From an uncultured Bacteroidaceae bacterium (GTDB lineage: Bacteria; Bacteroidota; Bacteroidia; Bacteroidales; Bacteroidaceae), in the NCBI GenBank assembly GCA_905235575.1, contig CAJOLZ010000008.1, forward strand, positions 1 to 64,000: a stretch of DNA of 64,000 bases, written 5' to 3'. Shown here in pieces: positions 16,304 to 24,082 of this stretch. Position 1 is the stretch's first letter; the number at the start of each line of letters is the position of its first letter. The notes under the pieces are model-generated. The model had not been told where the DNA came from. It did no database searches and worked only from the letters and a program-made list of their open reading frames with translations. The position numbers and the translations under genes were made by a program.

Positions 16304-16969
16304 TCACGCAGTGCCGCGCAGGCTGTCGGTCTCGGCAAAGGAAAGTATTTCGCTCGGGTGACTGACAAAGACGGTGGCACCGTGCTGCATCAGGAAATCG
16401 CGGTCGCGAAAGCCCCACAGCACACTTACACAGGGCAGTCCTGCATTGCGCGCCGTGGCCAAATCGACATCGCTGTCGCCCACGTAGATGCAGTCGCTGG
16501 CCTGCACACCCAGTCTTTTCATGGCCAGTCGTACCATGTCGGGCGCCGGCTTGCGTGCCACTCCCTCGTGCTCACCGATGGCCACCTGGATGGTGTCCTT
16601 AAACCAGCGCTCAGCCAACTCCGTCACTCCGGCCTGCAGCTTGTTGCTCACCACGGCCATGGGCACTCCGCGCCGTTTCAGTTCCGTCAGCATTTCGTGG
16701 ATGCCGGGATAGAGCTTCGTGTTGTCTTGGCAGTGACGTACGTAGTGCTCGCTGAACACTTGCAGGCAGTGCGCCGTATCTTCCTCCGATGTTCCCGTCG
16801 GCACAGCACGTCGTATGAGTTGTCCGATGCCGTTGCCCACGAACTGTCGCACTTCGTCGAGTGTGCGTTGAGGCATTCCGCAGGCATGCAAGGCGTGGTT
16901 CGTGCTCCGATGCAGGTCGTCGAGCGTGTCCATGAGCGTGCCGTCCAGGTCGAATATAATGGCTTTCAT
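16304..16969 (-). CDS. HAD-family phosphatase (phosphoglycolate phosphatase-like)
   Basis: A 221-residue HAD hydrolase of subfamily IA. Motif I DLDGTLMDT carries the nucleophile Asp at residue 7, the helical cap spans about 15-85, motif II is VVSNK (about 114-118), the motif III lysine is in ARKPAPD, and motif IV is GDSDVDLATARNAG. Most similar in outline to Gph, which removes phosphate from 2-phosphoglycolate formed in DNA repair, but many such enzymes act on other small phosphates. The start MKAIIFDLDG is canonical; longer frames upstream are spurious. It lies 17 nt behind the PPDK-like gene. Confidence 0.88.
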   Translation of the reverse strand: MKAIIFDLDGTLMDTLDDLHRSTNHALHACGMPQRTLDEVRQFVGNGIGQLIRRAVPTGTSEEDTAHCLQVFSEHYVRHCQDNTKLYPGIHEMLTELKRRGVPMAVVSNKLQAGVTELAERWFKDTIQVAIGEHEGVARKPAPDMVRLAMKRLGVQASDCIYVGDSDVDLATARNAGLPCVSVLWGFRDRDFLMQHGATVFVSHPSEILSFAETDSLRGTA

Positions 16970-16986
16970 CGGTTTCTTTGCATGTT

Positions 16987-19974
16987 TTATTCGCTCGTCA
17001 TCAACACCACAGCTTCCTTCTTGCTGCCGTCCACTTTGATGCTGAGCGGCTGTGGCAGGCGTATATGCCGCACGTGTTCCGTTTCCTCCACTGCTGGCAT
17101 CGCGTCGAGCACTTCCTGCCGATAGATGCCGTCGCCGCGGAAGGCGTTGATGGTGAGGTAGCATACGCCGAGGCTCGTCAAGTTCTGGAAGAAGTGTGTT
17201 CCTTGGCTGGGATCCACCTGGAACGAGTTCAGACCGGCCTCCACAATGACCTGCGATGCACTGATGTGCGGCCATTTCACGGGAATGCCGAGCCATGGGT
17301 CGCTGCTCCCCCAACGTCCGGGACCGATGAGCAGATAGGTAGATGTGTTGCCTGTCTTCTCTCCGTTTGCGTTCATTGTTCCGCTTGTTGACAGGAATTT
17401 GCGGTTGATGTGCTCAATCTCATCGGCAATCTCGGTGTTCTGACTGGGACTGTAGCCCTCGGTTTTCACGTAGACGATGTCCTGAATATCGTTGAAAATG
17501 CCGTGCCCGATGGCACTGTGCGAGCGCAGGAGACAGTCTTCGTCGGGTATAGATGCGATGTCTTCGTTGAGTTCCATCCTGTTGTCCACCATGGGGCGAA
17601 TCTGCAAAAGGTAGAACTCGCCGGTGCGGTCGGGGCGCAGATTCACGGCAAACTCTATTTCCACAGGGCGTTTCATCTCCTCGGCACCATATTTCAACAC
17701 CTTCCTCATCAGTTCTGGCAGTGGGAAGACATCGTGTTGCAGGACGCCCGAGAAGGAGATGATCTTGCGGTTGCGCCCTTCGTAGAAGCCGTCGTAGATG
17801 CATTGGTCCAGCGGGTCGAACGTGCTGCAAATCCACTGCAGTGTGCCGTCTTGTTCGGCGTCGCGCACAGACCATCGGCGCAGGTTGAACCCGTCGTCGA
17901 CGCTGAAGACGCTCTCGTGCGAGGCTTCCTGGTTCAGTTCGAGTGCCAGGAAGTGGGTCTGTGTCTCCCGCAGGGCTATTTCCATCTCGCTCATCTGCAG
18001 CACCTGGTGCGGATGTGCCGGGCATACGCGCAGGCACTCTCCTCCGTCCACGATGTATTTCCCCAGTCCGAGTGCCAGGTTCACGGTGCCTTCTTCGGGC
18101 CGTTCGTCACCGATGGGGTAGTAGTTGATGCTTCGTGCCACACCGCTGATGGTGGGGTAGTATCGTGTGCCGTGCTGTTCGCCTACCACCTCCTGCAGGA
18201 TGACGGCCATTTTCTCCTGGTCAATCACGTTGCTGGTGGCAGTCATATAGTCCTTGCTGTTGCGATAGAAGACGCTGGCGTAGACGGCTTTAATGGCGTT
18301 CGAAAGCATGGCGAGACGCTCGTATTTGTCGGGTGCGTAAGGTATCATGTAGGTGCTGTAGACACCGGCGAAGGGCTGATAGTGTGAGTCTTCGAGCAGG
18401 CTGCTGCTGCGGATGGCTATGGGGCGGTCCACCACGTGGAGGAAGGCCTCGAGGTCGTCGAGCAGGCGCAGGGGGAGCCGGCCGCGCAGGAAGTGCTGCA
18501 GAATCTCGTCGTCAGGTACGTCGCTCAGGGCAATCTGATAGAGCTCGTTGTTGTCCATGAACTCGTCGAAGATGTCCGTACAGAGCACCACCGTCTTGGG
18601 AATCATCACGTGTGCACCCTCGGTGTCGTTCAGGTCGGTATGGCGTTTTAGCAGATGTCCGATGAAGGCCAGTCCGCGTCCCTTGCCGCCCAGACTGCCC
18701 TCGCCGATGCGTGCGAAGTTGCTGTACTGGTCGAAGCGTTCGCGCTGGAATACGGCCACCACGCCTTGGTTCTTCATGCGGCGATAGGCCACGATGGCGT
18801 CGAGGATAATCTGTCGGTGCGCGTCCACGTCCTGCAGGCTGTCCCACGTGATGTCCTTTAGGAATTCCGAGATGGGGAAGAGGGCTCGGCTGGCCAGCCA
18901 GCGGCTCACGTTGTTATGTGTCAGGTGGTAGAGCAGGCTGTGGGCAGGCACGGTCATGATGTTGTCCTGCAAGTCCTTCAGGTTCTGTATGCGTGCCACC
19001 TCTTCCATCGTGTCGGGGTTGCGGAAAACGAAGTCGCCGAAACCGAAGTAGCGCAGCACCAGGGCGCGCAGGTCGACATCCATCTTCTTGCTGTTCTTGT
19101 CGATGAAATGTGCCTTGCAGCGTTTGGCCATCTCCTGATTGCCTATCTCGCTGGAGTTCATGATGAGGGGTATGTACGGGTCGCGCTTGCGGATGGCACT
19201 CAGCAGTTTGAAGCCGGCGTTTTCGTCCTTCTCGCCACCCTCGTCCATGGGGAAACGGCAGTCGCTGATGACCCCCAGCGTGTTGTCGCCAAACTGCTCG
19301 TAGAGCTGCCATGCCTCCTTGTAGTTGCGCGCCAGCACAATCTTTGGGCGGCCTCTCATGCGCAGTGTTTCCAGCGAACTGTTCAGCGCCTCGGTGGCAA
19401 ATGCCAGACTCTGTTGCAGCACGAAATTGTAGAGGCGGGGCAGGATGCTGCTGTAGAAGCGGATACTGTCTTCCACCACCAGAATCATCTGTACTCCAGC
19501 GCTTTCGATGTCGTGCTGAAGGTTCAGACGGTCCTCGATCAGTTTGATGATAGAGAGCAGCAATTCCGTGTTGCCCAGCCAGCAGAAGACATACTCGAAC
19601 GGACTGAGGTCCTCGTTCTGCATTCTGCGCGTGATGCCGTGGCTGAAGGGCGTCAGCACCACTATGGGTATCGTGGGATTTTCCTGCTTGATGCTGCGGG
19701 CTATGTCGAAAACGTCGTTGTTCTCGGCCGCCGGCATACAGATGACGAGGTCAATGTTTCCCTGGCTCATCTGTTCTTCGGCCTCCTCCTGGCTGTTCAC
19801 CTGAATGAATCGCGGCGGGAAACGCAGGCCGAGGCGGGCATATTCCGAGAAAATTTTCTCGTCCACGCGGCCGTCGTCCTCCAACATGAAGGCGTCGTAG
19901 GGGTTGGCAAGCAGCAGCACGTTGCACACGCGACGCAGCATCAGGTCGACGAAGGAGGTATCTTTAAGTGTCAT
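16987..19974 (-). CDS. Double-receiver protein with PPDK N-terminal (ATP-binding) domain
   Basis: A 995-residue multidomain protein. Residues about 15-150 are a receiver-like fold whose phospho-acceptor position reads Met80 (DLVICMP), so it is probably inactive. Residues about 162-312 are a second receiver that keeps the acidic pair E168/D169, the acceptor Asp238 (VISDCRFP), Ser274 and Lys293. From about residue 400 runs the PEP/pyruvate-kinase nucleotide domain (SLGGKGRGLAFI, RSSSLLEDS, VALGLGKYIVDGG-like block, EIEFAVN). The swivelling phosphohistidine domain and the PEP-binding barrel are absent, so it is not a complete PEP synthase or PPDK although homologues are often so named. It may be a regulatory kinase or phosphotransferase. 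It heads an operon with a phosphatase and a transporter. Confidence 0.75.
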   Translation of the reverse strand: MTLKDTSFVDLMLRRVCNVLLLANPYDAFMLEDDGRVDEKIFSEYARLGLRFPPRFIQVNSQEEAEEQMSQGNIDLVICMPAAENNDVFDIARSIKQENPTIPIVVLTPFSHGITRRMQNEDLSPFEYVFCWLGNTELLLSIIKLIEDRLNLQHDIESAGVQMILVVEDSIRFYSSILPRLYNFVLQQSLAFATEALNSSLETLRMRGRPKIVLARNYKEAWQLYEQFGDNTLGVISDCRFPMDEGGEKDENAGFKLLSAIRKRDPYIPLIMNSSEIGNQEMAKRCKAHFIDKNSKKMDVDLRALVLRYFGFGDFVFRNPDTMEEVARIQNLKDLQDNIMTVPAHSLLYHLTHNNVSRWLASRALFPISEFLKDITWDSLQDVDAHRQIILDAIVAYRRMKNQGVVAVFQRERFDQYSNFARIGEGSLGGKGRGLAFIGHLLKRHTDLNDTEGAHVMIPKTVVLCTDIFDEFMDNNELYQIALSDVPDDEILQHFLRGRLPLRLLDDLEAFLHVVDRPIAIRSSSLLEDSHYQPFAGVYSTYMIPYAPDKYERLAMLSNAIKAVYASVFYRNSKDYMTATSNVIDQEKMAVILQEVVGEQHGTRYYPTISGVARSINYYPIGDERPEEGTVNLALGLGKYIVDGGECLRVCPAHPHQVLQMSEMEIALRETQTHFLALELNQEASHESVFSVDDGFNLRRWSVRDAEQDGTLQWICSTFDPLDQCIYDGFYEGRNRKIISFSGVLQHDVFPLPELMRKVLKYGAEEMKRPVEIEFAVNLRPDRTGEFYLLQIRPMVDNRMELNEDIASIPDEDCLLRSHSAIGHGIFNDIQDIVYVKTEGYSPSQNTEIADEIEHINRKFLSTSGTMNANGEKTGNTSTYLLIGPGRWGSSDPWLGIPVKWPHISASQVIVEAGLNSFQVDPSQGTHFFQNLTSLGVCYLTINAFRGDGIYRQEVLDAMPAVEETEHVRHIRLPQPLSIKVDGSKKEAVVLMTSE

Positions 19975-19996
19975 GAATCGTTCTTTTTTTGCGCCC

Positions 19997-20004
19997 CAAA
20001 GTTA
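19997..20004 (-). promoter_or_regulatory. -7 box of the PPDK-like operon
   Basis: TAACTTTG on the minus strand, 22 nt upstream of the ATG at 19974. The -33 region has TTGG rather than TTTG. Confidence 0.5.
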
Positions 20005-20138
20005 CTCATTTTTTGCCGAATCTCCAAGCAACGGTCAGCATTTCAGACCTTATATGCGTCCGAAAACGGTGTTTTCCTGTGCGATTTATCTTTACACCTA
20101 ACTGAACGCGTTTTTCATCCGAACTCAAAAACTGCCGT

Positions 20139-20397
20139 CGCACCGCGCTCTTCACGATGTCGCACCACGGTGCGTTTGCCCTCTCAACGTGGTCTTCATG
20201 CTCCGTGGCTGCGATATCTCGCCGCAAAGACGGTCGCGCTCAGAAAAACGCGATTTTCAGAAGCGTTGATAATGAGGTGGTTACTTCGGACGTTTTCTCC
20301 GAAAGGGCACAAAAAACGCCTGAAAAGGGCATTTTTCGACCCTTTTCAGGCGCACTCTCAGAATGGGTGGAAGATGAAAATCTTCCGATTTTGTTAC
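20139..20397 (+). repeat. Composite intergenic repeat, copy R4 (259 bp)
   Basis: Three units at 20139, 20161 and 20183 (22-bp period; only the middle one is a perfect CGCACCACGGTGCG). The conserved box GTTGATAATGAGGTGGTTA starts at 20265, 69 nt after the last unit. The far end AATCTTCCGATTTTGTTAC is at 20379-20397 and includes the gdhA stop codon (20394-20396). The interval from box to end is 10 nt shorter than in R1, R7 and R8, and that middle part is occupied by the gdhA terminator hairpin. It fills the 419-bp gap between gdhA and the PPDK-like gene. Confidence 0.75.
20311..20352 (-). terminator. gdhA terminator
   Basis: Perfect 13-bp stem CGCCTGAAAAGGG / CCCTTTTCAGGCG with a 10-nt loop. 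On the minus strand it is followed by six T (20316-20311). A smaller hairpin, GGAAGAT-GAAA-ATCTTCC at 20369-20386, lies between it and the gdhA stop. Confidence 0.88.
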
Positions 20398-21731
20398 AGT
20401 ACTCCCTGAGCCATCATAGCTTTGGCAACCTTCATGAAGCCGGCAACATTGGCGCCCTTCACGTAGTTGACATAGCCGTCGGCCTCGGTACCATACTTCA
20501 CGCAGTTCTGGTGGATGTTCTCCATGATGGCGTGCAGACGTGCGTCCACTTCTTCGCTTGTCCAGCTCAGACGCTCGCTGTTCTGCGACATCTCCAGACC
20601 GCTCACGCTCACGCCGCCGGCGTTGGCAGCCTTACCGGGAGCATACAGTATCTTAGCCTCCTGGAATACGCGGATTGCACCGGGAGTTGAAGGCATGTTG
20701 GCGCCCTCGCTCACGGCAAACACACCGTTGGCAACGAGTGCCTTGGCAGCCTCCTCGTTAATTTCGTTCTGTGTAGCCGAAGGCAGTGCGATGTCGGCCT
20801 TCTCGAACCAGGGCTTTGCACCTGCTACGTACTTGGCTGTGGGGTACTTCTCAACATACTCCTTGATACGTCCGCGATAGACGTTCTTCAGTTCCATTAC
20901 ATAGTCCAGCTTCTCGCGGTCGATGCCGTCGGGATCGTATACGTAGCCGTCCGAGTCGCTCATGGTGAGCACCTTGCCGCCCAACTGGAGCACCTTCTCA
21001 GCTGTATACTGCGCCACGTTACCGGCACCACTGATGAGCACGCTCTTGCCCTTCAGGTCGATACCCTTGGTCTTCAGCATCTCGCAGAGGAAGTATACGT
21101 TACCGTAACCGGTAGCCTCGGGACGAATCAGCGAACCACCGAACTCCAGACCCTTGCCCGTGAGCACGCCGCTGAACTCGTGGGTCAGCTTCTTGTACAT
21201 GCCGAACATGTAGCCCACTTCGCGACCGCCTACGCCGATATCACCGGCAGGTACGTCAACGTCGGGACCGATGTGGCGTGTCAGCTCCAGCATGAAAGCC
21301 TGGCAGAAACGCATCACCTCAGCATTAGACTTGCCGCGCGGAGAGAAGTCGGAACCACCCTTTGCACCACCCATGGGCAGTGTCGTCAGGCTGTTCTTGA
21401 ACGTCTGCTCGAAAGCCAGGAACTTCAGGATGCCCAGGTTCACGCTCTTGTGGAAACGGATACCACCCTTGTACGGGCCAATCACGTTGTTGTGCTGCAC
21501 ACGGTAGCCCATGTTCGTCTGGATGTTGCCCTTGTCGTCCATCCAGTTCACGCGGAACTGATAGATGCGATCGGGAATACACAGGCGCTCAATCAGGTTC
21601 ACCTTGTCAAACTCGGGGTGCTTGTTGTACTCTTCTTCGATAGTGCCCAGCACCTCTTCCACGGCCTGATGGTATTCAGGCTCATTGGGGAATCTTTGTT
21701 TCAGATTCGCCAAAACTTCTTTTGCATTCAT
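20394..21731 (-). CDS. gdhA: NADP-specific glutamate dehydrogenase
   Basis: It makes L-glutamate from 2-oxoglutarate and ammonium, the main route of ammonium assimilation in many Bacteroidales. The 445 residues match the hexameric small-subunit class I enzyme. YKGGIRFH (87-94) precedes the catalytic Lys124 in PMGGAKGGSDF, followed by VPAGDIGVGGREVGYMFGMYK. The Rossmann domain has SGAGNVAQYTAEK, then SDSDGYVYDPDG where the Ser after the second strand favours NADP, and GANMPSTPGAI. It stands alone, with its own promoter and terminator. Confidence 0.97.
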   Translation of the reverse strand: MNAKEVLANLKQRFPNEPEYHQAVEEVLGTIEEEYNKHPEFDKVNLIERLCIPDRIYQFRVNWMDDKGNIQTNMGYRVQHNNVIGPYKGGIRFHKSVNLGILKFLAFEQTFKNSLTTLPMGGAKGGSDFSPRGKSNAEVMRFCQAFMLELTRHIGPDVDVPAGDIGVGGREVGYMFGMYKKLTHEFSGVLTGKGLEFGGSLIRPEATGYGNVYFLCEMLKTKGIDLKGKSVLISGAGNVAQYTAEKVLQLGGKVLTMSDSDGYVYDPDGIDREKLDYVMELKNVYRGRIKEYVEKYPTAKYVAGAKPWFEKADIALPSATQNEINEEAAKALVANGVFAVSEGANMPSTPGAIRVFQEAKILYAPGKAANAGGVSVSGLEMSQNSERLSWTSEEVDARLHAIMENIHQNCVKYGTEADGYVNYVKGANVAGFMKVAKAMMAQGVL

Positions 21732-21776
21732 ACGCTAAAAATAAACTATGTTTAAATTGTGTGGCATTTCTGTGTG

Positions 21777-21784
21777 CAAAGGTA
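21777..21784 (-). promoter_or_regulatory. -7 box of gdhA
   Basis: Minus-strand TACCTTTG, 45 nt before the ATG at 21731. The -33 position reads GTTG, a partial match. Confidence 0.55.
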
Positions 21785-21908
21785 AGTAAAAACTGCATTC
21801 CGTGCAACTTTTCGTCACAAAAAGTTGCAGAAAACTTTCAATTTGTAATAAATCGGGGCTTTTGAGAGGGTTTTCGTTCTTTCTTTTGAATGTTTTCCCG
21901 ACGTTTCG

Positions 21909-22592
21909 TCATTCGGAAAGAGCCAGTGTGAAGACACTCACAGAGGCCGACGGGTCGGCATCCAGAATGGCCTGTGCGCAGGCCGAGAGAGTGGCGCCCG
22001 TGGTCATCACGTCGTCCACCAACAGGATGTGCTTTCCTTTCCAGTGTTCGGGGATGCGTGCCGAATAGATGCCTTGCACGTTGGTCAGACGTTCGTGTGC
22101 CGAGAGGTGCTTCTGGGTGGGACTCTCTTTGCGCCGCAGCAGTTGTGCGACAGGCACCTGGTACTCGTCAGCCACGCCGCGCGCTATCATCAGTGCCTGA
22201 TTGTAGCCTCGACGTAGGCGGCGCAGACGGCTCAGCGGCACGGGCACCACCACGTCGGTCCACTCACGCAGAGGCGATGTGTCGAATTCGTGGGCACCCC
22301 ATCTGCCCAGTGTCTCGGCCAGGTCGGTGTGGCCATTGTACTTGATGCTCATCAGTATGTTGTGGAAAGGCGAGTTGCTGCGATAGCGGATGAGCGATGC
22401 GCCATAGACGACGGGAAAGAAAGACCACAGCTGGCGTACCATGCGGTTGTCAGAAATGTCTTCGATGCCGCAGCTGGGCCATGCAACACTGCATTCCAGA
22501 CAAATGAACGATTCGTTCGGGGACAAACGGTTCCTGCATACGGGGCAGCAGCGGGGTATGAGCAACGAATAAAGGTCGGTGAGGATGCTCAT
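21909..22592 (-). CDS. comF: ComF family phosphoribosyltransferase-like protein
   Basis: A 227-residue ComF protein. A zinc-finger-like N-terminus (CCPVCRNRLS ... FICLEC, Cys15 to about Cys34) precedes a type I phosphoribosyltransferase fold with PVPLSRLRRLRRGYNQALMIA and the PRPP loop ILLVDDVMTTGATL near residues 185-198. ComF family proteins take part in natural DNA uptake in some bacteria; in others the role is unknown. It follows the beta-propeller lipoprotein by 11 nt and is last in the DUF6057 operon, with no other competence gene nearby. Confidence 0.9.
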   Translation of the reverse strand: MSILTDLYSLLIPRCCPVCRNRLSPNESFICLECSVAWPSCGIEDISDNRMVRQLWSFFPVVYGASLIRYRSNSPFHNILMSIKYNGHTDLAETLGRWGAHEFDTSPLREWTDVVVPVPLSRLRRLRRGYNQALMIARGVADEYQVPVAQLLRRKESPTQKHLSAHERLTNVQGIYSARIPEHWKGKHILLVDDVMTTGATLSACAQAILDADPSASVSVFTLALSE

Positions 22593-22603
22593 GCTGAGTG
22601 TCT

Positions 22604-24082
22604 TTAGCGAGCCTGAATGGCTTGGCTGCGTACCACACGTGCCAGTTCCTGCGGACCGATGTTCACGGGACCGTTGATAAACTCGGGGATATTGTAGCTG
22701 CGCATCAGTTCGCGATGGTAGAGTGGGTGCTGCGCTGGCAGTTCGAACGGTTTCGTCATGTGCCCGTCAGCGTCAACGTGGGCGAAGTAGGGGCGTGTGT
22801 AATTGCCATCGTCGCGGCGGCTGCTGAAGACGATCCATCGTCCGTTGCTGCTCCACGAGTGATAGCTCTCCACGCGCGGGCTGTTCACTTCGTCGAGCGG
22901 ACGCGTCTCTCCTGTGGGAAGATGCATCATATAGAGGTCGGCATCGGTGTGCCAGATGTGGAAGACGCCGTGTCCGCCCATGGTGAAAAGCAGCCACGTG
23001 CCGTCTGGCGATATGCGCGGCAGTGTGGCGCTGCGTCCTTCCGATGCAGCATCAACAATGATATGTTCGGGACCGAAACTGCGGTTCTTCAGGTCGAAGT
23101 CGCGTGCGACGATGTTGTATTTCAGCCTCTCGAAGTGGCGCAGCATGTCGCTCTGACGTGGCAGCAGGCTGTCGGTGGGCGTATAGGTGGCCGAGCAGTA
23201 GTAGAGCGTCTGCCCGTTGGGGCTCCACCACGGGAAACAGTCCAGGCGGTTGGTGTCGCGCGGCAGGGGCGTGACCTCGTTGCGTTCCACGTCGTAGAGC
23301 ATGAGGTTGCTGTACGTGTCCTGCACCTCTACCTTTTTTATATCGCGCGTGTGAAAGAGTTGGATGGTGTTGTTGGTGCTGTATGCGATGAGTTTCTCTG
23401 TGGGATGCCATGCCGGATAGACACCGGCGCTGATTGTGCTGTCTGTCTTCAGGTTCACTTTGCGTGTCGTTCCGTCGCAGGTTATGACGGTGCCGCCCAT
23501 GCCTTGACGCACGTGGAACTGCATTCTGTCGGGGTTGTAGTTCTGGAAGGCGTGGCAGTTGATGCACTGTCCCTCGCTTTCCTTGCTGTTTATCATGTTG
23601 CCATAGACCACGCGTTCGTCGTAGTTCGTGAGGTTGCGCTGACAGATGGTGAGGTCTTCGTATGCCACGTACGAGGGTGCTATGAGGCGGTAGGCCATGT
23701 AGGGGTCAATCTCGTCGGGCGAGATGTGGATGGCGAAGGGGCGGAGATGCTGCCACTTGCCTTCGTCAGAGCGTACGTAGATGTCCACCCTTATCTCCTG
23801 CTGTCCGTCGGTGAGGCGTTGCCAGTCCTTTATGCTGGGGCAAACGTCGGAGCCGCGCAAGGTGAGCGTGCTGCCCGGAGTGGAGAAGTTGCACACGAAG
23901 TCTTTCCCCTCCTCCTCAATGTGGAAGCGCAGCGGAGCCATGTTGCGCGGAACGGTCACCTCGGTATATTCGGGATAGATATGCGGCAGGCTGTCTGCCT
24001 CGGAATACGACGCGGGCACGGTGGCGTGGCGGCAAGAGGCCAGTACAAGCAGGGGCAGGAGTGTGAGGAGAAGTCTTTTCAT
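22604..24082 (-). CDS. Beta-propeller (PD40/TolB-like) lipoprotein with a CxxCH motif
   Basis: A 492-residue lipoprotein. The signal peptide ends in LASC with the lipid-modified Cys17. Residues about 45-150 are a beta domain, and then comes EGQCINCHAF with Cys173-x-x-Cys176-His177, a match to a haem-c attachment site. The remainder holds WD40-like PD40 blades (YPAWHPTEKLIAYST, FPWWSPNGQTLYY, LPRISPDGTWLLF, YHSWSSNGRWIVFSSRR). I recall homologues annotated as cytochrome c biogenesis proteins, though it looks more like a structural or electron-carrying surface protein. It overlaps the DUF6057 gene by 4 nt (ATGA). I start at MKRLLLTLLP, since longer frames would bury the signal peptide. Confidence 0.75.
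   Translation of the reverse strand: MKRLLLTLLPLLVLASCRHATVPASYSEADSLPHIYPEYTEVTVPRNMAPLRFHIEEEGKDFVCNFSTPGSTLTLRGSDVCPSIKDWQRLTDGQQEIRVDIYVRSDEGKWQHLRPFAIHISPDEIDPYMAYRLIAPSYVAYEDLTICQRNLTNYDERVVYGNMINSKESEGQCINCHAFQNYNPDRMQFHVRQGMGGTVITCDGTTRKVNLKTDSTISAGVYPAWHPTEKLIAYSTNNTIQLFHTRDIKKVEVQDTYSNLMLYDVERNEVTPLPRDTNRLDCFPWWSPNGQTLYYCSATYTPTDSLLPRQSDMLRHFERLKYNIVARDFDLKNRSFGPEHIIVDAASEGRSATLPRISPDGTWLLFTMGGHGVFHIWHTDADLYMMHLPTGETRPLDEVNSPRVESYHSWSSNGRWIVFSSRRDDGNYTRPYFAHVDADGHMTKPFELPAQHPLYHRELMRSYNIPEFINGPVNIGPQELARVVRSQAIQAR

Noticed and set aside
16987-19974. Phosphoenolpyruvate synthase
   Set aside because: Only the nucleotide-binding domain is present; the phosphohistidine and PEP-binding domains are missing.
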